Shown here in pieces: positions 1 through 5,742 of a DNA stretch of 12,246 bases. This DNA is from Terrimesophilobacter sp044508495. GTDB taxonomy: Bacteria; Actinomycetota; Actinomycetes; Actinomycetales; Microbacteriaceae. How positions within the stretch are numbered: position 1 is the stretch's first letter; every line of letters begins with the position of its first letter. Under the pieces are notes generated by a model. That model searched no databases. It was given only the letters and a program-made list of their open reading frames with translations, and was not told the DNA's origin. The translations under genes were made by a program, and so were the position numbers. Location: the NCBI GenBank assembly GCA_044508495.1, contig JBIQHP010000063.1, positions 1 to 12,246 of the forward strand, in the 5' to 3' direction.

Positions 1-1011
1 CTGACCCTCACCCGCAGCTACCGCGCGGGCGGCGAAGACCTTGCCGAGCTCGTCAACCGCCGTTTCTACTCGGGTCGGATCGAGTCGATCCCGTGGGCGG
101 GCAGTTTCCTGGGGCATGGGAGCATCCGGATCGACCACGTCGACAACGGCACGGGGATGCCGGACGAGGAGACCGGCGCCGTCGAAAGCGTCGACGCCGA
201 GGTCGACCGCGTCGTCGAGCTCGTGCTCGAGCACGCGGCCCAGCGCCCGCACGAGTCGCTCATGGTCATCACGGCGAGCCCGCGACACGCGGTGCGCGTG
301 CAGCGCGCGGTGCTCCTCGCGCTGTCGACCCGGCCGGAGCTGCACGACTTCCTCCTCGGCGACCGCGCGGAGCCGTTCACGGTGGCGACGATCGAGCAGG
401 CCGTCGCCGAGAGCCGCGACCGGGTCATCTTCTCGATCGGCTATGGGCGCACGCCGCACGGCAGGGTGTTGAGCGACTTCGGGGCGCTCGGTCGTGCGGG
501 CGGCGAGCGGATGCTGGCCGTCGCGATGACGCGCGCCCGCCGCGCCATGGTCGTCGTGAGCTGCTTCGAGGCATCCGACATCGACGAGGACCGCATGAGG
601 CATGGCGCGATCGCGCTCGCGGAGATCCTCACCGACGTCGCGGCGAGGACCCGCGAGGAGTCCGTCCCCGACGACAGCGACCCCATGCTCGTCGACCTCG
701 CGAGGCGGCTCGCGCTGCGGGGGCTCCGTGTCGCCCTCGGCCATCGCGGCAAGCTCGGGCTCGTGACCGCGCACCAGGGGATGTGCCTCACGATCGAGAC
801 CGACGCCGCGCTGCACGGCGGCAGCCTGCGGGAGTCGCTGCGGCTGCGGCCGGAGCTTCTGCGCCGTCTCGGCTGGCACTACCTGCGCGTCTACGCCTTC
901 GAGTTGTTCAGCAATCCGGACGCGGTCGCCGACCGCGTCGTCGCCATGCTCGGCGCCGGCCAGGTGCCCGTGACCGAGCCGATCCCGGTCGTGACCGGCG
1001 TGCGAAGTTAG
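1..1011 (+). CDS. UPF1-like SF1 helicase with C-terminal Vsr-like nuclease domain (5' partial)
   Basis: The frame is open from base 1, so the start lies upstream; 336 residues are visible. Early residues (TLTRSYRAGGEDLAELVN, then FYSGRI) look like the second RecA domain of UPF1-type SF1 helicases. FTVATIEQAVAESRDRVIFS fits motif V and AVAMTRARRAMVVVS fits motif VI, with its nucleotide-contacting arginines. The last ~110 residues (ARRLALRGLRV, then CLTIETDAALHGG, then LGWHYLRVYAFELFSNPD) resemble the Vsr-like endonuclease domain found at the C-terminus of large actinobacterial helicases (REase_MTES_1575 type, from memory). The family usually shows an I-E-x-D-G core and an RIWS strand; here the core is IETDA and the strand is RVYAFE, so nuclease activity is uncertain. 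A role in nucleic-acid processing is inferred. The ATPase motifs lie outside the window. The stop is TAG at 1009-1011. Confidence 0.8.
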   Translation: MTLTRSYRAGGEDLAELVNRRFYSGRIESIPWAGSFLGHGSIRIDHVDNGTGMPDEETGAVESVDAEVDRVVELVLEHAAQRPHESLMVITASPRHAVRVQRAVLLALSTRPELHDFLLGDRAEPFTVATIEQAVAESRDRVIFSIGYGRTPHGRVLSDFGALGRAGGERMLAVAMTRARRAMVVVSCFEASDIDEDRMRHGAIALAEILTDVAARTREESVPDDSDPMLVDLARRLALRGLRVALGHRGKLGLVTAHQGMCLTIETDAALHGGSLRESLRLRPELLRRLGWHYLRVYAFELFSNPDAVADRVVAMLGAGQVPVTEPIPVVTGVRS

Positions 1012-1014
1012 GCC

Positions 1015-1263
1015 ATGATGGGCGGCAGGCACGAGGCGGATGCGCCTCCCGACGGTCCGCCGCAGGAGCAGGAGAGTGCGGCCGGCATCCGATCCGATGA
1101 GGCGGAGGGTGCAGGCTCAGGGGAGAGGCGGAGACGGCGCCGTCGTGTGCGCACGGATGCCGTGCCCGGCTCGGATCCGAACCCGCAGCCCGAGCCGCCG
1201 CGGCACTCGGCGGGCGAGAACGACGACAGGCTGCGCGACGACAAGCCGCCGCACTGGCAGTAG
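1015..1263 (+). CDS. small charged hypothetical protein
   Basis: This 82-residue ORF begins 3 bases after the helicase stop. It has tandem ATG codons at 1015 and 1018, and either could be the start. The protein is very hydrophilic: an acidic, glutamine-containing N-terminus, a run of arginines near residues 38-44, a proline-rich middle and a C-terminus ending DDKPPHWQ. No domain is recognisable and it is probably disordered. Close spacing to the helicase suggests co-transcription. The distinctive C-terminus resembles small proteins I recall downstream of this helicase in Microbacteriaceae, but I cannot verify that. An overlapping ORF at 1040-1333 runs into the repeat array and looks spurious. 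The function is unknown. Confidence 0.5.
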   Translation: MMGGRHEADAPPDGPPQEQESAAGIRSDEAEGAGSGERRRRRRRVRTDAVPGSDPNPQPEPPRHSAGENDDRLRDDKPPHWQ

Positions 1264-1276
1264 CCGCCATCCCGTC

Positions 1277-1311
1277 GGTTTCGATACGCCGCCTGCGGCG
1301 GCTACTCAACC
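1277..1311 (-). repeat. dispersed palindromic repeat, copy 1
   Basis: A 35-bp copy in reverse orientation, with ggtt at one end, aacc at the other and a gccgcctgcggcggc hairpin between. The stem is extended outward by CCGTCGGTT (1272-1280) and AACCGACGG (1308-1316). It lies head-to-head with copy 2. Confidence 0.9.
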
Positions 1312-1327
1312 GACGGAGTATCTCGCT

Positions 1328-1362
1328 GGTTGAGTAGCCCGCGAAGCGGGCGTATCGAAACC
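1328..1362 (+). repeat. dispersed palindromic repeat, copy 2
   Basis: A 35-bp copy with termini GGTTGAGTAG and CGTATCGAAACC around a cccgcgaagcggg hairpin. It is the first unit of a 51-bp tandem duplication with copy 3; the spacers differ by one base (cgacggagtatctcgct versus cgacggggtatctcgct). Confidence 0.9.
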
Positions 1363-1378
1363 GACGGGGTATCTCGCT

Positions 1379-1413
1379 GGTTGAGTAGCCCGCGAAGCGG
1401 GCGTATCGAAACC
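1379..1413 (+). repeat. dispersed palindromic repeat, copy 3
   Basis: Identical to copy 2 and offset by 51 bp. It ends 6 bp from the mscL stop codon. Confidence 0.9.
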
Positions 1414-1419
1414 GGGAGG

Positions 1420-1830
1420 TCAGTCCTTCTTCGCGAGCAGGTCGCGGATCTCGGTGAGCAGCTGGAGCTCGTCCGGTGGCACCTCATCATCCGAGGCCCC
1501 GGCCTTGCGCTTCTCCTCCGCGCGCCTCTTGAGCGTGTTGATCGGAAGGACGAGCGCGAAGTACACGGCCGCCGCGACGAGCAGGAACTGGATGAGCGCG
1601 GCCACGAGAGCCCCGAACATGAGCGTCGCCGTGCCGCCGGAGAACGTCGGGATGTCGACCGCCCAGGCGGTCTTGAGGTTCTCGGCGTTGAAGAGCGCCC
1701 CGAGCGCCGGGTTGAGCAGACCCTCGACGAGCGCGTTGACGATCGCCGTGAACGCCGCACCGATGACGACCGCGACCGCGAGGTCGATCACGTTGCCGCG
1801 CATGATGAACTCTTTGAAGCCCTTGAGCAT
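1420..1830 (-). CDS. mscL: large-conductance mechanosensitive channel MscL
   Basis: This 136-residue inner-membrane channel opens under membrane tension to release solutes during hypo-osmotic shock; it forms a homopentamer. The N-terminus MLKGFKEFIMRGNVIDLAVA is the family signature: an amphipathic helix, then the pore-lining first membrane segment (about residues 15-45) with small residues along its face. A periplasmic loop follows, then a second membrane segment (about 69-95, ALVAALIQFLLVAAAVYFALV) and the charged cytoplasmic helix that ends LLTEIRDLLAKKD. Length is normal. The ATG at 1828-1830 has an AGGGAGAGGGAC ribosome-binding stretch just upstream. It is the third gene of the leftward operon, 24 bp after the FmdB-family gene. 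The stop abuts the repeat array. Confidence 0.97.
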   Translation of the reverse strand: MLKGFKEFIMRGNVIDLAVAVVIGAAFTAIVNALVEGLLNPALGALFNAENLKTAWAVDIPTFSGGTATLMFGALVAALIQFLLVAAAVYFALVLPINTLKRRAEEKRKAGASDDEVPPDELQLLTEIRDLLAKKD

Positions 1831-1854
1831 GTTGTCCCTCTCCCTACGAGGTTG

Positions 1855-2324
1855 TCAGGAGGCCGTGCTGCTGGTCGCGGCCTTTCCGGTCCCACTGCTG
1901 GTGCTGGGGGTCGATGCCGCCTTCTCCTTGGCGGGGGCGGCCTTCTCGGACGCCTTCGTGGTACCCGCCTTCTCGGTGCCGCCCTTGTCGGNNNNNNNNN
2001 NNNNNNNNNNNNNNNNNNNNNNNNNNNNNNNNNNNNNNNNNNNNNNNNNNNNNNNNNNNNNNNNNNNNNNNNNNNNNNNNNNNNNNNNNNNTCGGTGCCG
2101 CCCTTGTCGGCGCCGCCCTTCTCGCCGCTCTTCTCCGAGGCGGGCTTCGCGCGCGAGTCGTTGCGGTAGAAGCCCGACCCGGTGAAGGAGACGCCGATCG
2201 GGCTGAAGACCTTGCGCAGCGCGCCGCCGCACGTCGGGCAGACGGTGAGCGAGGCATCCGTGAACGACTGCTGGATGTCGAAGGCGCTGCCGCACTCGGT
2301 GCAGCGGTAGGAGTAGGTGGGCAC
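1855..2324 (-). CDS. FmdB-family zinc-ribbon protein (Ruc-like), interrupted by assembly gap
   Basis: The start is GTG at 2322-2324, preceded by an actGAGGaacacc ribosome-binding site. The N-terminal ~55 residues are a classical FmdB/CxxC zinc ribbon: VPTYSYRCTECG, then LTVCPTCGG, with cysteines 8, 11, 29 and 32, followed by GVSFTGSGFYRNDSR. The tail is a low-complexity K/G/A/S/T/E segment that looks disordered. The same layout and neighbourhood belong to mycobacterial Rv0991c (Ruc), described as a redox-regulated unfolded-protein chaperone; a similar role is inferred. A run of exactly 100 N lies in the tail. Because 100 is not a multiple of three, the reading frames on the two sides do not connect as written, but they are in the same phase relative to the flanking 19-bp repeat. 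The frame break is therefore an assembly artefact, not a pseudogene. The TGA stop is at 1855-1857. The gene starts 8 bp after the fthC stop. Confidence 0.88.
1973..1991 (+). repeat. 19-bp direct repeat, left of gap
   Basis: The sequence tcggtgccgcccttgtcgg ends at the base before the N run and is identical to 2092-2110. On the coding strand it encodes DKGGT. Confidence 0.95.
1992..2091. other. assembly gap of 100 N
   Basis: Exactly 100 undetermined bases, the conventional placeholder for a gap of unknown size. It lies in the repetitive tail of the FmdB-family gene. Confidence 0.98.
2092..2110 (+). repeat. 19-bp direct repeat, right of gap
   Basis: Identical to 1973-1991 and begins at the base after the N run. 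It marks either a contig overlap or a tandem repeat in the gene. Confidence 0.95.
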
Positions 2325-2332
2325 GGTGTTCC

Positions 2333-2923
2333 TCAGTCGGCTGATCCGGAGAAGCTCGTGATGCCGCCCGGGGTCACGGCGCCGTTGACGCGCTTGTCGT
2401 GGAGCTCGGTGGGGACGGCGTCGACGAGTTCGTTGTCGAAGATCACAGCATAGACCGGCGGGCACTTCTCCATCGATCCGAGGGTGCGGTCGAAGTAGCC
2501 GCGGCCCCAGCCGAGGCGCATGCCCGTGCGGTCGACGGCGGCGGCCGGCACGAGGATGAGGTCGACGTCGTTGATCGCGATCGGGCCGAGCAGCTCGCCC
2601 ACCGGCTCGGGCATCCCGTCGATGCCTTCCTGCTCGGCATCCGTCGAGACAGCCCAGTCGAGCAGGCCGTCGTCGCGGCTGACCGGGAGCAGCACCCGGA
2701 TGTCGTTCTCCTCGGCCCAGGCCAGGAACGGCCGGATGTTGGGCTCGTCCTGGGCGGGCAGGTACGCGGCGAGGGAGTGGGCGTCGAAGTCCGTCGTGAG
2801 GTCGACGAGGTTCTGGGTGAAGCGCGCCGTCGCGTTCTCGCGCTCCGAGGAGGTGAGCGTGCGACGGCGTCCGCGCAGCTCCGCCCTGAGCGCGCGCTTC
2901 TGGTGGCTCTCGTCACCGCTCAT
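2333..2923 (-). CDS. fthC: 5-formyltetrahydrofolate cyclo-ligase
   Basis: This 196-residue cytoplasmic enzyme converts 5-formyl-THF to 5,10-methenyl-THF using ATP, returning storage folate to the one-carbon pool. Evidence: the N-terminal K-R-x-L-R-x-E-L-R pattern (KRALRAELRGRR, residues 9-20), LAAYLPAQDEPNIRPFLAWA, and the diagnostic nucleotide/folate loop VDRTGMRLGWGRGYFDR (130-146). Length is typical. It is the first gene of the leftward operon fthC-fmdB-mscL. The ATG at 2921-2923 has no good Shine-Dalgarno sequence but sits six bases after a TAAACT -10 element, so the mRNA may be leaderless. galU diverges from the same 39-bp region. Folate recycling has no obvious link to MscL, so the grouping is probably historical. 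Confidence 0.95.
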   Translation of the reverse strand: MSGDESHQKRALRAELRGRRRTLTSSERENATARFTQNLVDLTTDFDAHSLAAYLPAQDEPNIRPFLAWAEENDIRVLLPVSRDDGLLDWAVSTDAEQEGIDGMPEPVGELLGPIAINDVDLILVPAAAVDRTGMRLGWGRGYFDRTLGSMEKCPPVYAVIFDNELVDAVPTELHDKRVNGAVTPGGITSFSGSAD

Positions 2924-2929
2924 GCAGCC

Positions 2930-2935
2930 AGTTTA
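2930..2935 (-). promoter_or_regulatory. candidate -10 element for fthC (leaderless)
   Basis: TAAACT on the minus strand fits the actinobacterial TANNNT -10 consensus. Six bases separate it from the fthC ATG, so transcription should begin at or next to the start codon. No convincing -35 is seen. Confidence 0.5.
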
Positions 2936-2950
2936 CGGTGGACGGGCGGG

Positions 2951-2956
2951 TAACCT
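2951..2956 (+). promoter_or_regulatory. candidate -10 element for galU (leaderless)
   Basis: TAACCT fits TANNNT and lies six bases before the galU ATG, the same spacing as the fthC element on the other strand. galU lacks a clear Shine-Dalgarno sequence, which agrees with leaderless initiation. Confidence 0.5.
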
Positions 2957-2962
2957 TGCCCC

Positions 2963-3871
2963 ATGGCCTTTCAGATCACCAAGGCGGTCATCCCCTCGGC
3001 CGGCCTCGGCACCCGATTCCTTCCGGCGACGAAGGCCATGCCCAAGGAGATGCTGCCGGTCGTCGACAAGCCGGCCATCCAGTACGTCGTGGAGGAGGCG
3101 GTCGCCGCCGGGCTCATCGACGTGCTCATGATCACCGGGCGCAACAAGAGTGCGCTCGAGAACCACTTCGACCGGGTCGGGGAGCTCGAGGCCGCGCTCG
3201 AGCGCAAGGGCGACACCGTGCGCCTGCAGAAGGTCAACTACTCGACCGAGCTCGCCGAGGTGCACTACCTGCGGCAGGGCGACCCGCTCGGGCTCGGCCA
3301 TGCGGTGCTGCGCGCCCGGATGCACGTGGGCGACGAGCCCTTCGCCGTGCTGCTCGGCGACGACCTCATCGACGAGCGCGATCCGCTGCTCTCCCGGATG
3401 CTCGAGGTGCAGGCGGAGAGGAACGCCTCGGTCATCGCCCTCTACGAGGTCGACCCCTCGCTCGCGCACCTCTACGGGATCGCGACGGTGCAGGCCGTGG
3501 ATGGCGAGCCGAGGGAGGGCGACGATGTCGTGCGGGTGACCGGACTCGTCGAGAAGCCGCCCGAGGGGACGCAAGCGTCGAACTTCGCCGTCATTGGCCG
3601 GTACGTTCTCCGCCCGGAGATCTTCGACGTCCTCGAAACGACGAAGCCGGGCACGGGCGGCGAGATCCAGCTCACCGACGCGCTCGAGACGCTCGCGGCC
3701 GACCCGTCGATCGCCGGCGGCGTCTACGGCGTCGTGTTCCGCGGGCGCCGCTATGACACCGGCGACCGCCTCGACTACATCAAGGCGATCGTGCAGCTCG
3801 CCGTCGAGCGCAAGGATCTCGGGCCCGAGCTGCGGCCCTGGCTCAAGCATTTCGCCGAGGGGCTGGACTGA
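2963..3871 (+). CDS. galU: UTP-glucose-1-phosphate uridylyltransferase
   Basis: This 302-residue enzyme makes UDP-glucose from UTP and glucose-1-phosphate, feeding cell-envelope polysaccharide, glycolipid and trehalose synthesis. Signatures: KAVIPSAGLGTRFLPATKAM with PKEMLPVVDKP (residues 7-37, nucleotide-binding loop and uridine contact), GLGHAVLRA (110-118), the metal-binding LLGDDLID (130-137), GLVEKPPEG (194-202), TGGEIQLTDAL, and the C-terminal GRRYDTGDRLDYIKA sugar-binding region. It is full length and ends at a normal family position. The start is fixed by the conserved N-terminus. The acetyltransferase gene begins 4 bp after the stop, so the two are co-transcribed. Confidence 0.97.
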   Translation: MAFQITKAVIPSAGLGTRFLPATKAMPKEMLPVVDKPAIQYVVEEAVAAGLIDVLMITGRNKSALENHFDRVGELEAALERKGDTVRLQKVNYSTELAEVHYLRQGDPLGLGHAVLRARMHVGDEPFAVLLGDDLIDERDPLLSRMLEVQAERNASVIALYEVDPSLAHLYGIATVQAVDGEPREGDDVVRVTGLVEKPPEGTQASNFAVIGRYVLRPEIFDVLETTKPGTGGEIQLTDALETLAADPSIAGGVYGVVFRGRRYDTGDRLDYIKAIVQLAVERKDLGPELRPWLKHFAEGLD

Positions 3872-3875
3872 GCGG

Positions 3876-4523
3876 ATGTCCATCCCCACCCTGACCGAGG
3901 GTGCCGTCACCATCCGGGCGATCCGGGTTCGGGATGCCCGCAGGCTCGAGCGCGAGCTGCTCGACAACCGCAGGTGGCTGCGCCAATGGGAGGCGACCAA
4001 CCCGCACGGCGCCATGAACTTCGACGTGCGGGCGAGCATCCGGAGCCTGCTCGTGAACGCACGGGCCGGGCTCGGGCTGCCCTTCGTGATCGAGTACGAC
4101 GGCGAGCTCGCCGGCCAGCTCAACGTGTCGTCGATCGCCTGGGGGAGCGTCTCGTCGGCGACCATCGGGTACTGGGTCGCCGAGCGCTTCGCGGGCAAGT
4201 CGCTCACGCCGACGGCGGTGGCGCTCGCGACGGACTACTGCTTCTTCCAGCTCGGGCTGCACCGCATGGAGATCTGCATCCGCCCGGAGAACGAGCCGTC
4301 TCTGCGGGTCGTCGAGAAGCTGGGATTCCGCTACGAGGGGCTGCGGCGGAGGTACATCCACATCAACGGGGACTGGCGCGACCACTTCTGCTTCGCGCTC
4401 ACCGTGGACGAGCTGCCGGTGGGCGTGCTGCGGCGCTGGCTCGACCGCAAGGTTCCGGATGGCGCGGGCACGGTGCCGGTCGCCGACCGTGCCGCCGCCG
4501 GCCACCCTGCGCCCCCGGTGTGA
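3876..4523 (+). CDS. GNAT-family N-acetyltransferase, RimJ/RimL type
   Basis: A 215-residue protein that probably transfers acetyl from acetyl-CoA to an amine, possibly a protein N-terminus. It starts VTIRAIRVRDARRLERELLDN, the usual first strand and helix of RimJ-like proteins. It continues with LPFVIEYDGELAGQLNVSSI (the N-D-G-x-x-x-G strand pair), IGYWVAERFAGKSLTPTAV (97-115, motif A with the pyrophosphate loop) and RMEICIRPENEPSLRVVEKLGFRYEG (130-155, motif B), which is strongly diagnostic. The C-terminal 25 residues are low-complexity and variable. The ATG at 3876 lies 4 bp after galU and has only a weak ribosome-binding site, suggesting coupling. The matching mycobacterial locus has rimJ in this place, but separated from galU by moeA1. 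The substrate is unknown. Confidence 0.93.
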   Translation: MSIPTLTEGAVTIRAIRVRDARRLERELLDNRRWLRQWEATNPHGAMNFDVRASIRSLLVNARAGLGLPFVIEYDGELAGQLNVSSIAWGSVSSATIGYWVAERFAGKSLTPTAVALATDYCFFQLGLHRMEICIRPENEPSLRVVEKLGFRYEGLRRRYIHINGDWRDHFCFALTVDELPVGVLRRWLDRKVPDGAGTVPVADRAAAGHPAPPV

Positions 4524-4561
4524 GTCGGCGCGCCTGCGCCGGAGTGTCCCTCGTGTCGCCC

Positions 4562-4567
4562 TAGCGT
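4562..4567 (+). promoter_or_regulatory. candidate -10 element upstream of membrane protein gene
   Basis: TAGCGT fits TANNNT and lies seven bases before the ATG at 4575. An imperfect hairpin (cggcgc/gcgccg, 4526-4541) stands between the previous stop and this site. Leaderless initiation is possible here too. Confidence 0.4.
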
Positions 4568-4574
4568 TAGGACC

Positions 4575-5552
4575 ATGGGAATCGACGGGATCGGATCGAG
4601 CGTCGTCATCGCGCTCGCGGCGGTGCTGTGGTTCCTCTACCTCGTGCCGACCTGGCTCAAGCGCCGCGAGTATCTCGCGACGGAGCGCAACGCCGTGCGG
4701 CTCCAGCAGACGGTGCGCATCATGGCGGAGAGCGCCGAGCTGCCCTCCGTCGTTCGGTTCGAGGCGACCGCCCGCAGCGTCGCCGCTCAGGAGCGAGCCC
4801 TCCGCAGGCAGCAGAAGCTGACCCGCCGGATGCCGCAGCCGCTCCCTGAGGGAACGCTTAGCGACGCTGGCTGGTTGAGTAGCGCGCGCAGCGCGCGTAT
4901 CGAAACCACACTCCCCGCGCGCCGCCTGCGCCGCTCGAGAGCCCTTGCGACCGTCGTCCTCCTCGCCTCCCTCGTCGCGGCCGGCTTCGGTACCGCCGCG
5001 CTCGCGACGACCGGCTCCTGGCTGCTGCTCGCGGCATCCGTCGTCGTCGCGACCGGCGCCGTGGCACTCCTCGGCCAGGCGGCCTCGGTGTCACGCGCCA
5101 GGGCCGAGCTGCGTCGCGCCGCGATGGCGCCACCGCTGCGGTCCCGGCTCCACGACGACGCCGACTACGTCGAGGAGCGCCGCCCCGGCTGGACCCCGGT
5201 CCCCGTCCCGAAGCCCCTCTACCTCTCCCGGCCCACCGGGGTCGCCCCTGCTCGCCGGGTGGCTGCTGCGGACGGCGATGACCGCCGGTTGAGCAGCGCG
5301 CGTATCGAAACCGGCGAAGCCCTTCCCGAGTACGACCACGCCGCCGCACTCCGCGCCGCCTCCGCCGAGGCCGAGCGCGCCCTCCGCGAGGCACAGTCCG
5401 CGCCCGAGGTCACCCGCATCGAACCGCCCGCTGCAAGCCCGGTCGCTCCCGCCGCCCAGTCCCGCTTCGCCCGCATGGGCGTCATCGACACGAAGGATGC
5501 CGCTCCCGCCGACCTCGACGACATCCTGCGCCGCCGCCGCGCCGTCGGCTGA
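4575..5552 (+). CDS. Rv0996-like membrane protein with embedded palindromic repeats
   Basis: 325 residues, function unknown. One membrane segment is near the N-terminus (about residues 6-28, SSVVIALAAVLWFLYLVPTW), followed by a charged KRREYLATERNAVRLQQTVR segment. A pair of membrane segments lies at about 123-145 and 147-171. The rest is a long, probably cytoplasmic, Arg/Ala/Pro/Glu-rich tail ending DDILRRRRAVG. The opening L-W-x-x-x-L-V-P-x-W-L-K-R-R-E pattern and the position after galU and the acetyltransferase match the mycobacterial Rv0996 family. Two copies of the dispersed repeat lie in frame: a full copy at 4873-4907 (WLSSARSARIET, residues 100-111) and a shortened one at 5287-5312 (LSSARIET, about 239-246). 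Both use the only sense-strand frame without a stop, and both fall in presumably disordered segments. The start ATG follows a TANNNT element. Confidence 0.85.
   Translation: MGIDGIGSSVVIALAAVLWFLYLVPTWLKRREYLATERNAVRLQQTVRIMAESAELPSVVRFEATARSVAAQERALRRQQKLTRRMPQPLPEGTLSDAGWLSSARSARIETTLPARRLRRSRALATVVLLASLVAAGFGTAALATTGSWLLLAASVVVATGAVALLGQAASVSRARAELRRAAMAPPLRSRLHDDADYVEERRPGWTPVPVPKPLYLSRPTGVAPARRVAAADGDDRRLSSARIETGEALPEYDHAAALRAASAEAERALREAQSAPEVTRIEPPAASPVAPAAQSRFARMGVIDTKDAAPADLDDILRRRRAVG
4873..4907 (+). repeat. dispersed palindromic repeat, copy 4, inside a coding region
   Basis: A 35-bp copy with GGTTGAGTAG and CGTATCGAAACC termini and a gcgcgcagcgcgc-type hairpin. It is translated as part of the membrane protein. 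Confidence 0.9.
5287..5312 (+). repeat. dispersed palindromic repeat, copy 5, shortened, inside a coding region
   Basis: A 26-bp form: GGTTGAGCAG joins CGCGCGTATCGAAACC directly, with the stem-loop centre mostly lost and one substitution in the left terminus (TAG to CAG). It is in frame within the membrane protein. Confidence 0.85.
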
Positions 5553-5566
5553 GTGATTGCGGGCCC

Positions 5567-5669
5567 GGTTTCGATACGCGCTGTGCCCGAGCGTCGGGAC
5601 GACGCTCGGCGCTGGCGGCACGCGAAGGCCAGAAATGGCCTTCGCCATCCATGTGCCGCGCGCTCAACC
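5567..5669 (-). repeat. composite palindromic repeat, copy 6, with structured insert
   Basis: The left end ggtttcgatacgcg and right end cgcgctcaacc are the family termini, but about 78 bp separate them instead of the usual short hairpin. The insert holds one hairpin with a 9-bp stem (ccgagcgtc 5587-5595 with gacgctcgg 5601-5609). A second 9-bp stem (gcgaaggcc 5622-5630 with ggccttcgc 5637-5645) is nested in gcggcac/gtgccgc (5615-5621 with 5653-5659). The right end lacks the expected TA of ctactcaacc. It lies 14 bp after the stop of the membrane protein gene, so it may also end that transcript. Confidence 0.75.
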
Positions 5670-5683
5670 GACGAGGTGCCGCT

Positions 5684-5718
5684 GGTTGAGTAGCCTCCGC
5701 AGGAGGCGTATCGAAACC
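5684..5718 (+). repeat. dispersed palindromic repeat, copy 7
   Basis: A 35-bp copy with a gcctccgcaggaggc hairpin. It ends 37 bp upstream of the tRNA-Ala gene and overlaps its presumed promoter region. Confidence 0.9.
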
Positions 5719-5732
5719 AGGCACGGCCCCGT

Positions 5733-5738
5733 GATAAC
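5733..5738 (+). promoter_or_regulatory. candidate -10 element of tRNA-Ala
   Basis: GATAAC in tgataacgt matches four of six consensus positions and would start transcription about 10 bases before the mature tRNA. The -35 position falls on the last bases of repeat copy 7 (atcgaa) and is weak. Confidence 0.3.
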
Positions 5739-5742
5739 GTTG

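Larger units (their letters stand above)
1272..1413. terminator. possible bidirectional terminator made of palindromic repeats
   Basis: Three strong GC hairpins fill the space between the convergent genes 1015-1263 (+) and mscL (-). No uridine tract follows any stem, so this is not a classical intrinsic terminator. The position suggests a transcription-stopping or RNA-end-stabilising role. This is inference. Confidence 0.35.

Noticed and set aside
1277..1413. A CRISPR array, suggested by three similar repeats with short spacers
   Set aside because: The copies are in mixed orientation, the spacers are near-identical, the same unit is dispersed elsewhere, and there are no cas genes.
1302..1420. 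Extension of coding sequence through the repeats next to mscL (VSIRPLRGLLNQRD peptide twice)
   Set aside because: The repeats are open in several frames and give artificial peptides. MscL ends normally at 1420.
1855..2324. A genuine frameshift or pseudogene in the FmdB-family gene
   Set aside because: The 100-base placeholder is not a multiple of three. The two coding halves are in phase through the flanking 19-mer.
1788..2465. ORFs running through the N block on both strands
   Set aside because: The N run has no stops and creates false long frames. Only the zinc-ribbon frame before the gap and the DKGGTEK frame after it are coding.
2933..4207. A long minus-strand ORF of 424 codons opposite galU and the acetyltransferase
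   Set aside because: galU and the GNAT gene have diagnostic motifs across the full interval. The antisense frame is open because of high GC.
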